DNA of 64,000 nucleotides from Phycisphaerae bacterium (GCA_030448225.1 JAUJNJ010000006.1:1-64000); one strand, 5' to 3'; shown: positions 1 through 10,546, counted from the stretch's first letter. Notes: generated by a model not told the origin, from the letters alone. Numbers and translations are program-made.

Positions 1-2100
1 CACGCCCACGCGCCCCGGCAGCGCCCGGACCGCGCCCACGAGCGCGGACCCGCCCTCGCCGGCCAACGCCCTGTCGCTGACGCCCACGTCGCGGCGGCCG
101 GTCTCGCACGGGCGCCGCGCCTCGCGGGCCGACCCGGCCGTGCGGACGGTGGCGCCGCGGCGGCGCAGGATCTCGGCGATCACGTCGCGGGCGTCGGGCT
201 CGTCGTCGACCACGAGCACGTCGACGCCGTCGAGCCGCTCGTTCGCGAGTTGCGCGGGCGCGGCGGCGAGGGCGGCGGCGGCGGCCCCGGCGGCGCACGG
301 GTCGACACTGGCGCCCTGGGTGTCGACCCCGGCGAGGTCGACGCCGGTGAACGACGGGGGCGGCGGCGGGGCGGCGTCGGTCTCGGAGCGGGCGACGGTC
401 CCCGGCAGCCGCACGCGGAACGTCGCGCCGTGGCCGGGGCCGGCGCTCTCGGCCCCCACGGTGCCGCCGTGGAGCTCGACGATGTGCCGGACGATCGTCA
501 GGCCCAGCCCCAGCCCGCCGTGCGAGCGGGTGCTGGTGCTGTCGGCCTGGCGGAAGCGGTCGAACACGTAGGGCAGGAACTTGGCCTCGATGCCGGGGCC
601 GGTGTCGGTCACGCGGATCTGCACGTGCCCCTCGGCGCGGCTCAGCTCGACCTCGACGCGCCCGCCGGGCGGCGTGAACTTGATCGCGTTGCTCAGCAGG
701 TTCCACGCGACCTGCTGGAGGCGGTCGGGGTCGCCGGCGACCTGCCCGGCGGCGGGGGAGAGGATCGGCTGGATCGTGATCCCCTTGGCGTCGGCGGCGG
801 GGCGGACCGAGTCGATCGCGGCCTCGACGACCGGGGCGGCGGGGATCGTGCAGACGTTGAGCCGCAGCTTGCCGGTGCTGATGCGCGAGACGTCGAGCAG
901 GTCCTCGATCAGCTTCGTCTGCGAGCGGACGTTGCGCTCGATCACGTCCAGGCCGTGCGACGCCTCGGCGTTGAGCTCCTCCATCCGCAGCAGCTGGGTC
1001 CAGCCGAGGATCGCGTTGAGCGGCGTGCGCAGCTCGTGGCTGAGCGTGGAGAGGAACTCGTCCTTGATGCGGTTGGTCTCGCGCTCCTCGGCGAAGAGCG
1101 TGTTCTCGATCGCGATCGACGCCATCTGCGCCAGCTGCACGAGCAGCGCCTCGTCGTCGTGCGTGAACGCGCCCTGGTTGCGGTCGGACAGGTAGATCAC
1201 GCCGAGGTTCCCGCCGTCGCGGCCGGCGAGCGGGGCGGCGAGCATGCCGCCGACGATCGGGGGGATCTTCGCCAGGCGCACGACGTCCCAGTCCGGGTGC
1301 TCGTAGAGCTCGGCCTCGGTCAGGCGGGTGGCGGTGCGGCTGCGGGCGACGCTCGTGACGGCGACGGTGTCGAGCTCGAGCTCCTCGCCGCGCCAGTCGG
1401 CGTACTTGTCGGAGAACGACGTGAACGACCGCGTCTTGGGCCGCCCGTTGCCCGGCTCGGGCATCCCGGGGCCGAGGACGGCGGGGGGCGGCGAGGGGTG
1501 CGGTGCGGCGGCGGCGGGGGCGGCGGGCCCGGCGACGACGAACAGCGTGATCGCCTGGTGCGTGCCGACGACGTCGCGCGCGGTCTCGGTGATGACCTGG
1601 AGCATCCGCTCGATCGACAGCGCGCCGTTGATCGCCACCGACGCCGCCGCCAGCTTCTGCAACTGCCCGGCGCGGCGGCGCAGCGACTCGGCCTGCCGCT
1701 GCACCTGGAGCGTCTTGCGGAACAGGTCGACGAACACCCCGACCTTCGACCGCAGCACCTCCGGCACGACCGGCGTCAGGATGTAGTCAACCGCGCCCAG
1801 CGAGTAGCCGCGGCTCATGTGCAGCTCGTCGCCCAGCGCGGTGATGAAGATGATCGGGACGTGCTCGGAGTTCTTGCGCTGGCGGATCAGCGTGGCGGTC
1901 TCGAACCCGTCCATGCCGGGCATGTTCACGTCGAGCAGGATGACGGCGAACTCCTGCGTCAGCACGTGGCGCAGCGCCTCGCGCCCGGAGTAGGCGCGGA
2001 CGATGTTCTGCCCGAGGTCCTCGAGCACCGCCTCCAGCGCCAGGAGCTTGTCCGGGCGGTCGTCGACGAGCAGGATGCTGACTTTGCCGTCTTGGGTCAT
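1..2100 (-). CDS. Hybrid sensor histidine kinase, REC-GAF-HisKA-HATPase-REC (C-terminus off the window)
   Basis: The minus-strand frame is open from an ATG at 2098-2100 to the window edge, 700 codons with no stop. It opens with a receiver domain (ILLVDDRPDK; phosphoacceptor in VILLDVNMPGMDG; TALG). A linker and a GAF-like domain follow (ending IYLSDRN, then IAIENTLFAEERE). Next are a HisKA box with SHELRTPLNAILGW and a HATPase with DTGPGIEAKF and GGLGLGLTIVR. A proline/alanine-rich linker leads into a second receiver (VLVVDDEPDAR) that is cut by the edge. This is a soluble two-component phosphorelay protein: the leading receiver suggests it takes phosphate from, or is controlled by, another kinase. 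No good ribosome binding site precedes the start. The next gene upstream on this strand is the multi-HAMP kinase, separated from it by the repeat cassette at 2118-2708. Unlike that neighbour, this frame shows no disruption. Confidence 0.9.
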   Translation of the reverse strand, partial: MTQDGKVSILLVDDRPDKLLALEAVLEDLGQNIVRAYSGREALRHVLTQEFAVILLDVNMPGMDGFETATLIRQRKNSEHVPIIFITALGDELHMSRGYSLGAVDYILTPVVPEVLRSKVGVFVDLFRKTLQVQRQAESLRRRAGQLQKLAAASVAINGALSIERMLQVITETARDVVGTHQAITLFVVAGPAAPAAAAPHPSPPPAVLGPGMPEPGNGRPKTRSFTSFSDKYADWRGEELELDTVAVTSVARSRTATRLTEAELYEHPDWDVVRLAKIPPIVGGMLAAPLAGRDGGNLGVIYLSDRNQGAFTHDDEALLVQLAQMASIAIENTLFAEERETNRIKDEFLSTLSHELRTPLNAILGWTQLLRMEELNAEASHGLDVIERNVRSQTKLIEDLLDVSRISTGKLRLNVCTIPAAPVVEAAIDSVRPAADAKGITIQPILSPAAGQVAGDPDRLQQVAWNLLSNAIKFTPPGGRVEVELSRAEGHVQIRVTDTGPGIEAKFLPYVFDRFRQADSTSTRSHGGLGLGLTIVRHIVELHGGTVGAESAGPGHGATFRVRLPGTVARSETDAAPPPPPSFTGVDLAGVDTQGASVDPCAAGAAAAALAAAPAQLANERLDGVDVLVVDDEPDARDVIAEILRRRGATVRTAGSAREARRPCETGRRDVGVSDRALAGEGGSALVGAVRALPGRVGV

Positions 2101-2166
2101 GGAGCGGAGGCCGGGGGGTAGAGGGTGGAGGGTAGAGGGTAGAGGGTAGAGGTTGGATTTTAGAGG

Positions 2167-2580
2167 TTAGGGGGTCGGTGATGGGTCGTGGGGCCAGCGG
2201 CGTTCGGCGGCCGGCAGGCGCCGCTCCAGTGAATGCTCCAACCCGTTCAACATGCGGATGCACTCGAAATAGCGTTCGCGGAAGCTCAGGTACGCCTCCT
2301 CGTTGATATAGCCATTTAACCTTGCAATGTACAAGTGGTGAATCGTCTCTTTCGCCTCGCCGCGCGACCGGTTCACGCCCTCGACGCGGTTCCGAAAATG
2401 ACGGTCGTCGTTCTTCTCCGCCAGTTGCGCAGGCGCGCTATTGGACGATCGGCGTGCCTGGGACGCGAGCTCAAATCGCTCCTCCGGCGGCCACTGATGC
2501 GTCGGATCCGAGACTTCGATGTGCAGATGGCAGAGCTTCTGGTAGACCTTCAGGTCCTCCACGTTCATAAACTCTGCCAC
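2167..2580 (-). CDS. Four-helix-bundle (S23 / 23S rRNA intervening-sequence-type) protein
   Basis: This 137-residue protein has the layout of the S23/IVP four-helix-bundle family (usual length about 115-130). It has the early DLKVYQKLCHLHIEV helix, then FELASQARRSSNSAPAQLAE, the EAKETIHHLYIARLNGYI helix and a last helix with YFECIRMLNGLEHSL. Members were first seen inside 23S rRNA intervening sequences, but most are stand-alone genes of unknown function, often associated with repeats. The start is ATG at 2578-2580; an in-frame Met four codons later is an alternative. The GC content appears lower than in the flanking kinases. The gene lies between inverted TAGAGGG-type repeats, which suggests it arrived as a cassette. 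Family assignment is firm; function is unknown. Confidence 0.85.
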   Translation of the reverse strand: MAEFMNVEDLKVYQKLCHLHIEVSDPTHQWPPEERFELASQARRSSNSAPAQLAEKNDDRHFRNRVEGVNRSRGEAKETIHHLYIARLNGYINEEAYLSFRERYFECIRMLNGLEHSLERRLPAAERRWPHDPSPTP

Positions 2581-2648
2581 GTACGCCTCCGATCCATCGG
2601 CGCAACAAACCTCCGCTCACCCCGACCCTCCACCCTCTCCCCTCCCAT

Positions 2649-2692
2649 CGGTACAGCCGGATCCGCAGCAGCGCCCGCAGCTGCTCCGTCAC
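2649..2692 (-). pseudogene. Orphan copy of a receiver-domain C-terminal tail
   Basis: About 44 bp repeat the last codons of the neighbouring hybrid kinase (2710-2757) with a few substitutions. The fragment reads TEQLRALLRIRLYR, against [14 protein letters not shown] at the true C-terminus. It has no gene body of its own. It looks like a leftover from a duplicated receiver gene or from rearrangement when the cassette formed. Confidence 0.6.
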
Positions 2693-2709
2693 CTACCCTC
2701 CACCCTCTC

Positions 2710-5700
2710 CTACCGGTACAGCCAGATCCGCAGCAGCGCCAGGAGCTGTTCGGTGTCGACCGGCTTGGAGATGTAGTCCGACGCGCCGGCCGCGATGCAC
2801 TTCTCCCGGTCCCCCTTCATCGCCTTGGCGGTCAGCGCGATGATGGGCAGGGTGCGGAACTTGGCGAGCTTGCGGACGGCGCGCATCGTGTCGTAGCCGT
2901 CCATGTCGGGCATCATGATGTCCATCAGGACCACGTCCACGTCCGGGTGGTCCTGGAGCGTCTCGATCGCGCCCTTGCCGGTCTCGGCCGAGAGGATCTG
3001 CATCTGGTACGGCTCGAGGATGCTCGTCATCGCGAAGATGTTGCGGATGTCGTCGTCGACGATCAGCACCTTCTTGCCCGCCAGCACGGCGCCGGCCGAG
3101 TGGAGCTGCTCGATCATCTGCCGCCGCGGCTCGGGCAGGACCTCGGGCCGGCGGTGCAGGAACAGGGCGGCCTCGTCGACGAGGCGCTCGGGCGAGCGGA
3201 CCTCCTTCAGCACGGTCGTCTGCGTCAGCCGCTTGAGGTGCAGCTGGTCCTTCTTCGACAGCTCGGCGCCGGGCACGTAGACGATGACCGGCACGTCGGC
3301 CAGGCGCGGGTGCTCCTGGAGCTCGTCGATCAGGTCGAACCCCTTCTTGTCGGGCATTTCCAGGCCCATGACGATCAGGTCGAACGCGTGGTCGGCGGCG
3401 GCGGCGGCGGCGAGCGCGTCGGCGGCGGTGGCGCCGGCGGCGACCGCCGCGTCCTCGCCGCCGATCAGGTCCGCGATCGACGCGCGGCGGTTGGCGTCGC
3501 CGTCGATCACCAGCACGTGCTTCGTCCGCGGCTCGGTCGACGCGCGGATGCGGGCGAACGTCTCGTCGAGCGCCTCCTTGGTCTTCACCGGCTTGGTCAG
3601 CGTCCCGGACGCGCCCATGCGCAGGCCGCGCTCGCGGATCTCCTCCTCGGTGGTGATCAGGTGCACCGGGATGTGCCGCGTGGCCGCGTCGTCCTTCAGG
3701 CGGTTGAGCACGCGCCAGCCGTCGATGTCCGGCAGGTTGATGTCGAGCGTGATGGCGGCCGGGCGGTATTCGCGGGCCTTTTGCAGGGCCGCGGCGCCGC
3801 GGGTGGCAACCAGGACCTTGAACCCGTGCTCGTGCCCGATCTCCATGAGGAAGCGGGCGAAGTTTGAGTCGTTCTCGACCACGAGCAGCACGCGGTCCCC
3901 GTCGACGACGTCGGCCGCGTCGTCGGCGAAGTAGGCCGACGCGGCGGCGCCGTCGGCGCCCCTGCTGCGCTGCACGAGGTCGCCGGGCAACGCGCCCCGG
4001 GCGGCGCCGCCGCCGCCGCCGTCGCCGTCACCCGCGCGGGCGGCCGCGCCGGGGGGCGGGCAGGTCGGCGAATGCCGGGCCGCGTAGGTGATGGCCGCCG
4101 CGTCGCCGCCGGCGGGGGCGGGCAGGCGGCGGGGGACTTGGCCGGCGTAGGTCTGGGGGAGGTAGAGCGTGAACGTGCTCCCCTCGCCCGGCGTGCTGGC
4201 GAGCTTGATCTCGCCGCCGAGCAGCCCGGCGATCTCGCGGCTGATCGCCAGCCCCAGGCCGGTGCCGCCGTACTTGCGGCTCGTGCTGCCGTCGGCCTGC
4301 TGGAACGCCTCGAAGATGATCTGCTGCTTCTCCGGCGGGATGCCGATGCCCGTGTCCTGCACGGTGAACGCGACCACGCTCCGCGCGCGTTCAGCCGCTC
4401 GTTCTCCGGGTTCCACCCCGACTCCGCCGGCTCGACGCGCGCGACCGACCCGCGGTCGGTGAACTTGAACGCGTTGCTCAGCAGGTTCTTCAGGATCTGC
4501 TGCAGCCGCTGGCGTCGGTGTGCATCGCGCGTGGCACGCGGGCCGACACGTCGATGTCGTAGCCGATCCGCTTGTTCTCCGCGACGTGGCGGAACGTGCG
4601 GTCGACGTAGTCGTTCAAGTCGCGGAACGTGACCTCGCTGACGTCGACGATCGTCGTGCCGCTCTCGATCTTGGACAGGTCCAGGATGTCGTTGATGAGC
4701 GTCAGCAAATCGTTGCCCGACGAGTGGATCGTCTTGGCGAACTCCACCTGCCGGCCCGACAGGTTGCCCTCGGGTTCTTCGACAACTGGTCCGACAGGAT
4801 CAGCAGCGAGTTGAGCGGCGTGCGCTCGTGGCTCATGTTCGCCAGGAACTCGCTCTTGTACTTCGACGTCAGCGCGAGCTGCTTGGCCTTCTCCTCCAGC
4901 GCTGGCGGGCCTGCTCCACTTCCTTGTTCTTGGTGCTCCACCTCGACGTTCTGGTCGGCCAGCAGCTTGGCCTTGTCCTCCAGCTCGGCGTTGGTCTGCT
5001 GGAGCTCCTCCTGCTGGCTCTGCTGCAGCTCGCGGGCGAGCGACTGCGACTGCTTCAGCAGGTCCTCCGTGCGGGTGTTGGCCTCGATCGTGTTCAGCAC
5101 GATGCCGATCGACTCGGTCAGCTGGTCGAGGAACTGCTCGTGCGTCGGGCTGAAGCGGTCGAAGCTCGCCAGCTCGATCACCGCCTTGACCTGCCCCTCG
5201 AACACGATCGGCAGCACGATGATGTTCAGCGGCGTGGCCTCGCCGAGCCCGGACGTGATCTTGATGTAGTCCTGCGGCACGTGTGCCAGCAGGATCTTCT
5301 CCTTCTCCAGCGCACTGGCCGATCAGCCCCTCGCCGAGCTTGAACTTGTTGTCGATGTTCTTGCGCTCCTTGAACGCGTAGCTCGCCAGCAGCTTCAGCA
5401 TCGGCTCGTCGGCCCTTGGCGGTGTCCATCATGTAGAACACGCCCTGCTGCGCGCTGACGACCGGCGCCAGCTCGCGAGGATCAGCCGGCCGACGGTCAG
5501 CAGGTCCTTCTGGCCCTGGAGCATGCGGCTGAACTTGGCGAGGTTCGTCTTGAGCCAGTCCTGCTCGTTGTTCTTGATCGTCGTCTCGCGCAGGTTCCGG
5601 ATCATCTCGTTGATGTTGTCCTTCAGCGGCCACCTCGCCCTGCGCGGCGACGGCGATGCTCCGCGTCAGGTCGCCCTTGGTCACGGCCGTCGCGACCTCG

Positions 5701-8700
5701 GCGATCGCGCGCACCTGCGTGGTCAGGTTGGCGGCGAGCTGGTTCACGTTGTCGGTCAGGTCCTTCCACGTGCCGGCGGCGCCGGGCACGCTCGCCTGCC
5801 CGCCGAGCTTCCTTCCACGCCCACCTCGCGGGCCACGGTCGTCACCTGGTCGGCGAACGTCGCCAGCGTGTCGATCATGCTGTTGATCGTGTCGGCCAGC
5901 TCGGCGATCTCGCCCTTGGCGTCCACCGTCAGCTTCCGCTTCAGGTCCCCGTTGGCGACGGCGGTCACGACGCGCGCGATGCCGCGCACCTGGTTCGTCA
6001 GGCGGTCGGCCATGAAGTTCACCGAGTCGGTGAGGTCCTTCCACGTGCCGGCCACGCCCTTCACCTCGGCCTGCCCGCCGAGCTTGCCCTCGGTGCCCAC
6101 CTCGCGGGCGACGCGTCACTTCCGACGCGAAGCTGTTGAGCTGATCCACCATCGTGTTGATCGTGTTCTTCAGCTCCAGGATCTCGCCGCGGACATCGAC
6201 GGTGATCTTCTTCGACAAATCGCCGTTGGCGACGGCGGTCGTCACCTGGGCGATGTTGCGGACCTGGTCGGTGAGGTTCGACGCCATCGAGTTCACCGAA
6301 TCGGTCAGGTCCTTCCACGTGCCGGCGACGCCCTTGACGTCCGCCTGCCCGCCGAGCTTCCCTTCCGTGCCCACCTCGCGCGCGTCACTTCCGACGCGAA
6401 CGAGCGCTGGTCCACCATGGTGTTCACGGTGTTCTTCAGCTCGAGGATCTCACCCTTCACGTCGACCGTGATCTTCTTGGACAGATCGCCGTTGGCCACG
6501 GCCTTGGTCACGTCGGCGATGTTGCGGACCTGTGACGTGAGGTTGCCGGCCATGCTGTTGACGTTGTCGGTCAGGTCCTTCCACACGCCGGCCACGCCCT
6601 TCACCTCGGCCTGACCGCCCAGCTTGCCCTCGGTGCCCACCTCGCGGGCCACGCGGGTCACTTCCGAGGAGAAGGCCGAGGCTGGTCCACCATCGTGTTG
6701 ATGGTGTTCTTGAGTTCGAGGATCTCGCCCTTCACCTCCACGGTGATCTTCTTCGACAAATCGCCGTTGGCGACGGCGGTCGTCACGGCGGCGATGTTCC
6801 TCACCTGCGAGGTGAGGTTGCCGGCCATGTAGTTCACGTTGTCGGTCAGGTCCTTCCAGGTGCCGGCGACGCCCTTCACCTCGGCCTGCCCGCCGAGCTT
6901 GCCCTCGGTGCCCACTTCGCGCGCGACGCGGGCCGCTGGAGGCGAAGCTGTTGAGCTGATCCACCATCGTGTTGATGGTGTTCTTCAGCTCCAGGATCTC
7001 GCCCTTCACGGGCACGGTGATCTTCTTCGAAGGTCGCCGTTGGCGACGGCGGTGGTCACGGCGGCGATGTTCCGCACCTGCGCGGTGAGGTTGCCGGCCA
7101 TGGAGTTCACGGAGTCGGTCAGGTCCTTCCAGGTGCCGGCGACGCCCTTCACGTCGGCCTGGCCGCCGAGTTCGCCCTCGGTGCCCACCTCGCGGGCGAC
7201 GCGGGTCACTTCCGAGGCGAAGCTCGAAAGCTGGTCGACCATGATGTTGATCACGTTCTTGATCTGGAGGATCTCGCCGCGCACGTCGACGGTGATCTTC
7301 TGCGTGAGGTCGCCGTTGGCGATGGCCGTCGCCACCTTCGACACGTCGCAGCTGAACGGTGAGGTTGCCGGCCATGAGGTTCACCGAGTCGGTGAGGTCC
7401 TTCCACGCCGGCCGCGCTGCGCACCTCGGCCTGCCCGCCGAGCTTGCCCTCGGTGCCCACCTCGCGCGCGCGTCACTTCCGCGGCGAAGGACGAGAGCTG
7501 ATCCACCATGATGTTCACGGTGGACTTCAGCTCGAGGATCTCCCCTTCACGTCGACGGTGATCTTCTTCGTGAGGTCGCCGTTGGCGACGGCCTTGGTGA
7601 CGTCGGCGATGTTCCGCACCTGGCTGGTGAGGTTGCCGGCCATGAGGTTCACGTTGTCGGTCAGGTCCTTCCACGTGCCGGCCACGCCGCGCGCACGTCG
7701 GCCTGCCCGCCGAGCTTTCCTTCCGTGCCCACCTCGCGGGCGACGCGCGTCACCTCGGCGGCGAACGACGCAGGCTGGTCGACCATCGTGTTGATCGTGT
7801 TCTTCCAGCTCGAGGATTTCCCCCTTCACGTCGACGGTGATCTTCTTCGAGAGGTCGCCGCGCGCGACGGCGGTCGTGACGGCGGCGATGTTGCGGACCT
7901 GCGACGTGAGGTTGCCGGCCATGGAGTTCACCGAGTCGGTGAGGTCCTTCCACGTGCCGGCGACGCCCTTCACCTCGGCCTGCCCGCCGAGCTTGCCTTC
8001 GATCCCACCTCGCGCGCCACGCGCGTCACTTCGCTGGCGAAGCTGTTGAGCTGATCCACCATCGTGTTGATGGTGTTCTTCAGCTCCAGGATCTCGCCTT
8101 TGACGTCGACGGTGATCTTCTTGGAAAGGTCGCCGTTGGCGACGGCGGTGGTGACAACGGCGATGTTGCCACCCTGAGACGTCAGGTTCGCGGCCATCGA
8201 GTTCACGCTGTCGGTCAGGTCCTTCCACGTGCCGGCGACGCCCTTGACGTCCGCCTGGCCGCCGAGCTTGCCTTCGTTACCCACTTCGCGGGCCACGCGG
8301 GTCACTTCCGACGCGAACGAGCAGCTGGTCCACCATCGTGTTGATGGTGTTCTTCAGCTCGAGGATTTCGCCCTTCACGTCGACGGTGATCTTCTTGGAC
8401 AAGTCGCCGTTGGCGACGGCGGTGGTCACGGCGGCGATGTTGCGGACCTGGCCGGTGAGGTTGCCGGCCATGAGGTTCACGCTGTCGGTCAGGTCCTTCC
8501 ACGTGCCGGCCACGCCCTTGACCTTCGCCTGGCCGCCGAGCTTCCCTTCCGTGCCCACCTCGCGGGCCACGCGGGTCACTTCCGACGCGAAGCTGCCGAG
8601 CTGCTCCACCATCGTGTTCACGGTCCGGGCGGTGCGCAGGAACTCGCCGGCGAGCGGGCGGCCCTCGACCTCCATCGCCATCGTCTGCGAGGTCACCCTT

Positions 8701-9229
8701 GGCGACGGGCGATCACGCGGGCCGTCTCGCGGGTGGGGTGGACGAGGTCGCTGATGAGGCTGTTGACCCACTTGACCGAGTCCTTCCACGCGCCGGTCAC
8801 CTCGCCGATGCTGCCGCGGCTCGGAGATCTTGCCCTCCTTACCGACGGTGCGGCTGAGGCGTTCGAGCTCGCGGCTCATGCGCTCGTTCTGGTCGATCAC
8901 GTCGTTGAACGCGTCGGCGATCTTGCCGTCGACGCCGTCGAGGTCGACCGGCAGGCGCCGCCGGAGAAGTCCCCCTTGCGGAACGCCATCAGCCCGGTCA
9001 GCAGCGTCGTCTTGTCGAGGTACTTGCCGGCCGCGCGTCGCCGTCGTGACCGGGGGCGGCGGCGGCGGCGAGGATGTGGCGGATCGGGGGCTGGCCGTCG
9101 AGGACCTCCTCGCGTCGCCGCGCGCGGGGCAGCGGCTTGCGCCCGGCCGTGGCCGTTGCCGTTGGCGGCGGCGCCCTTGCGGAGCGTGGGGGTCTTGGCG
9201 ACGCGCGACGTCTTCGGCTTCGGCTTCAT
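2710..9229 (-). CDS. Multi-HAMP (Nik1/group III-like) hybrid histidine kinase with three receivers; reading frame heavily disrupted
   Basis: The start is ATG at 9227-9229 with a GAAAGGG ribosome binding site; the protein begins [14 protein letters not shown]. There is no evident membrane segment. About 12 HAMP units of roughly 92 residues follow, each carrying [18 protein letters not shown] and [17 protein letters not shown]. Then come a GAF-like region, HisKA, HATPase ([23 protein letters not shown]) and three receivers. The array resembles fungal Nik1/Os-1 osmosensing kinases and their bacterial relatives. Codons 2710-4416 form an intact frame covering the end of the HATPase and all receivers. 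Between about 4.4 and 9.1 kb the frame is broken by more than 20 small indels. The H-box reads SHERTPLN, with the usual Leu codon missing. The second receiver has Gly where the phosphoacceptor Asp should be (VMGLEMPD). Error in the repeat-rich consensus is more likely than decay, since codons between indels remain conserved. Confidence 0.85.
5790..8625 (-). repeat. Coding tandem array of about 11 near-identical HAMP repeats, 276-nt period
   Basis: The [10 protein letters not shown] motif recurs near 5795, 6070, 6347, 6611, 6887, 7157, 7431, 7699, 7980, 8257 and 8529 (plus-strand positions), a spacing of 264-281 nt around a 276-nt (92-codon) unit. A more diverged unit lies N-terminal, near 8.7-8.85 kb (GKEGKISEP). 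Departures from 276 match the frameshifts. The true copy number could be higher if the assembly collapsed repeats. Confidence 0.85.
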
Positions 9230-9741
9230 GCTCGGCGGCCCTTTCGAATTCGTTGCCTGACGGTGCAAGGGGGTCGCGACGGGCACCGGCCGGCGCCGGT
9301 TCGCGGGGCGACGACGGGTCGGCCCGCCGGTGGCGGCTCGGGTGCGGGTCGGCGGTGTCGCCGACGCGGCGGCGATGACGTGTTCGGATAACGGCGGCGG
9401 GTGCGACGGGGACGGCACGCGACCCCGGCCACCGGCGGCTCCATCGCCGGACGACCGTCCACTCCTGTGATGCGACGCACGAACGGGCGGCTGGACCGTT
9501 CTCTAGCCCTTGCAGCGATAGTGTGACGCGGCGGCCGGCTTTTCCAGGATTGGACGACACCGAAATCCGGCTCCCTCGTCCTGCCATTTACATTACGGAT
9601 CGCGGGCCTTGCGGGGCGTCGGCGTCGCGACCGCGCGCGGGTTGCAACGTGGGGACGTCGGGGCGACGATGCGCGGCGGGGACGGGCGGCGTCGGCCGTC
9701 GGGCGGGGACGGGCCGGACCGGCCAGAACGGCGCGCGCACC
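9230..9741. other. Intergenic, divergent promoter region
   Basis: This spacer of about 510 bp lies between the start of the multi-HAMP kinase (minus) and the gene at 9742 (plus), so it should hold both promoters. I see only the kinase ribosome binding site near 9236-9242 and no convincing -35/-10 pair, repeat or conserved ORF. Confidence 0.5.
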
Positions 9742-10243
9742 ATGAAGAACTTCTACGTGGCCGACCTCAACGCCAAGGGCGAGCTGCTCGCCAAGGCGGT
9801 CTACGACTACGAGCAGCTCGAGCGGATCCCCGGGGCGGGTGAGGTCATCACGGAGATGGCGACCGCGATCTGGCGGTCGCCCGAGGCGTTCGAGGCGCGC
9901 TCATGCGGCACCGGCCGGCGCTGGTGATGCGGTGGCGCGCGTCGGCGCCGACGGCGGGCATCGCGACGCTGCGGGCGGGGGGGCGGCTGGCGTCGGTCAG
10001 CCTGCTCGCCAGCGGCAAGGACGCCGAGGCCGACCACATCACGCTCGACGCGTTCCAGCGCCACCTGCTGACCGAGCTGCGACACCGGCTACGAGCCGGC
10101 CTTCGCTGATGGACCTGCGCGAGCGGCCGCTCGTGGCGACGTTCCCGTTCGAGTCGCCGGCCGAGGCGGCCGACCAACTGCTCGTCGCCCTCGCGGACCG
10201 CTGCTTCGCCGCCGCCTACTTCCGCTACCTCGGCCTGGCGTGA
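9742..10243 (+). CDS. Conserved hypothetical protein, about 168 residues, frame-disrupted
   Basis: The start is ATG at 9742 (MKNFYVADLNAKGELLAKAVYDY). The stop is TGA at 10241-10243. Three small deletions must be restored to read through: a C near 9900, and CG pairs near 10083 and 10108. The last two both turn CGCG into CG. The restored protein continues with LMRHRPALVMRWRASAPTAGIATL, then AEADHITLDAFQRHLLTEL, MDLRERPLVATFPF and ends FRYLGLA. I see no signal peptide, membrane segment or catalytic motif. I do not recognise the family. The gene is transcribed away from the kinase. The deletions resemble those in the adjacent kinase, so the two probably share a cause. Confidence 0.55.
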
Positions 10244-10517
10244 CGGACGCGCCGTGCCCCGCACGTCCCCCGCCTGCCGTTCGGCCGGCCCGCCCGGCGA
10301 GCCGCGTTGGCTGGCGGCACGGCGTTCCCGCCCGCAGCCATCGCGCCCGACATTCCAGCCGACGCGGGTCGCGCGCGAGCCCGCCGACCGCGACGGGCCG
10401 TGTCGACCGGTCCGACCGGCGCGTCACGCCCCTGCGGTCGTCGGCGTGGCAACAGCTAGGAAAGTTTCTCACCCGCGGCCTTTCGTGACCCCGCGTCACC
10501 CGCTACAACTCCGCCAT

Positions 10518-10546
10518 CCGCGGAGGGGTCACCCCTCGCTCCGCGG
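10518..10546 (+). promoter_or_regulatory. Hairpin just upstream of the winged-helix gene
   Basis: CCGCGGA at 10518-10524 pairs with TCCGCGG at 10540-10546, with an inner GGGG/CCCC pair (AGGGGTCACCCCT). It lies about 20 bp before the likely start of the next gene, so it could be an operator or a leader structure. The remainder of 10244-10517 shows nothing recognisable. Confidence 0.35.

Larger units (their letters stand above)
2118..2708. mobile_element. Inverted-repeat cassette around a four-helix-bundle gene
   Basis: The left flank (2118-2155) is a run of imperfect TAGAGGG/TGGAGGG repeats. The right flank carries the reverse complement twice (2625-2640 and 2693-2708). A perfect 16-bp inverted repeat, agagggtggagggtag at 2120-2135 and its complement at 2693-2708, brackets the 137-codon gene. 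The cassette sits exactly between the stop of one hybrid kinase and the start of the next, which would otherwise be adjacent. No transposase is present. Calling it mobile is an inference from the symmetry and position. Confidence 0.4.

Noticed and set aside
250..2121. Long plus-strand open frame opposite the first hybrid kinase
   Set aside because: The minus-strand frame holds all the receiver, HisKA and HATPase motifs; the opposite frame is a GC-rich shadow full of Arg/Gly/Val.
5790..8625. Regular 276-nt repeats considered as a CRISPR-like or satellite array
   Set aside because: The period is a multiple of three and each unit encodes a HAMP domain; there are no short direct repeats with unique spacers.
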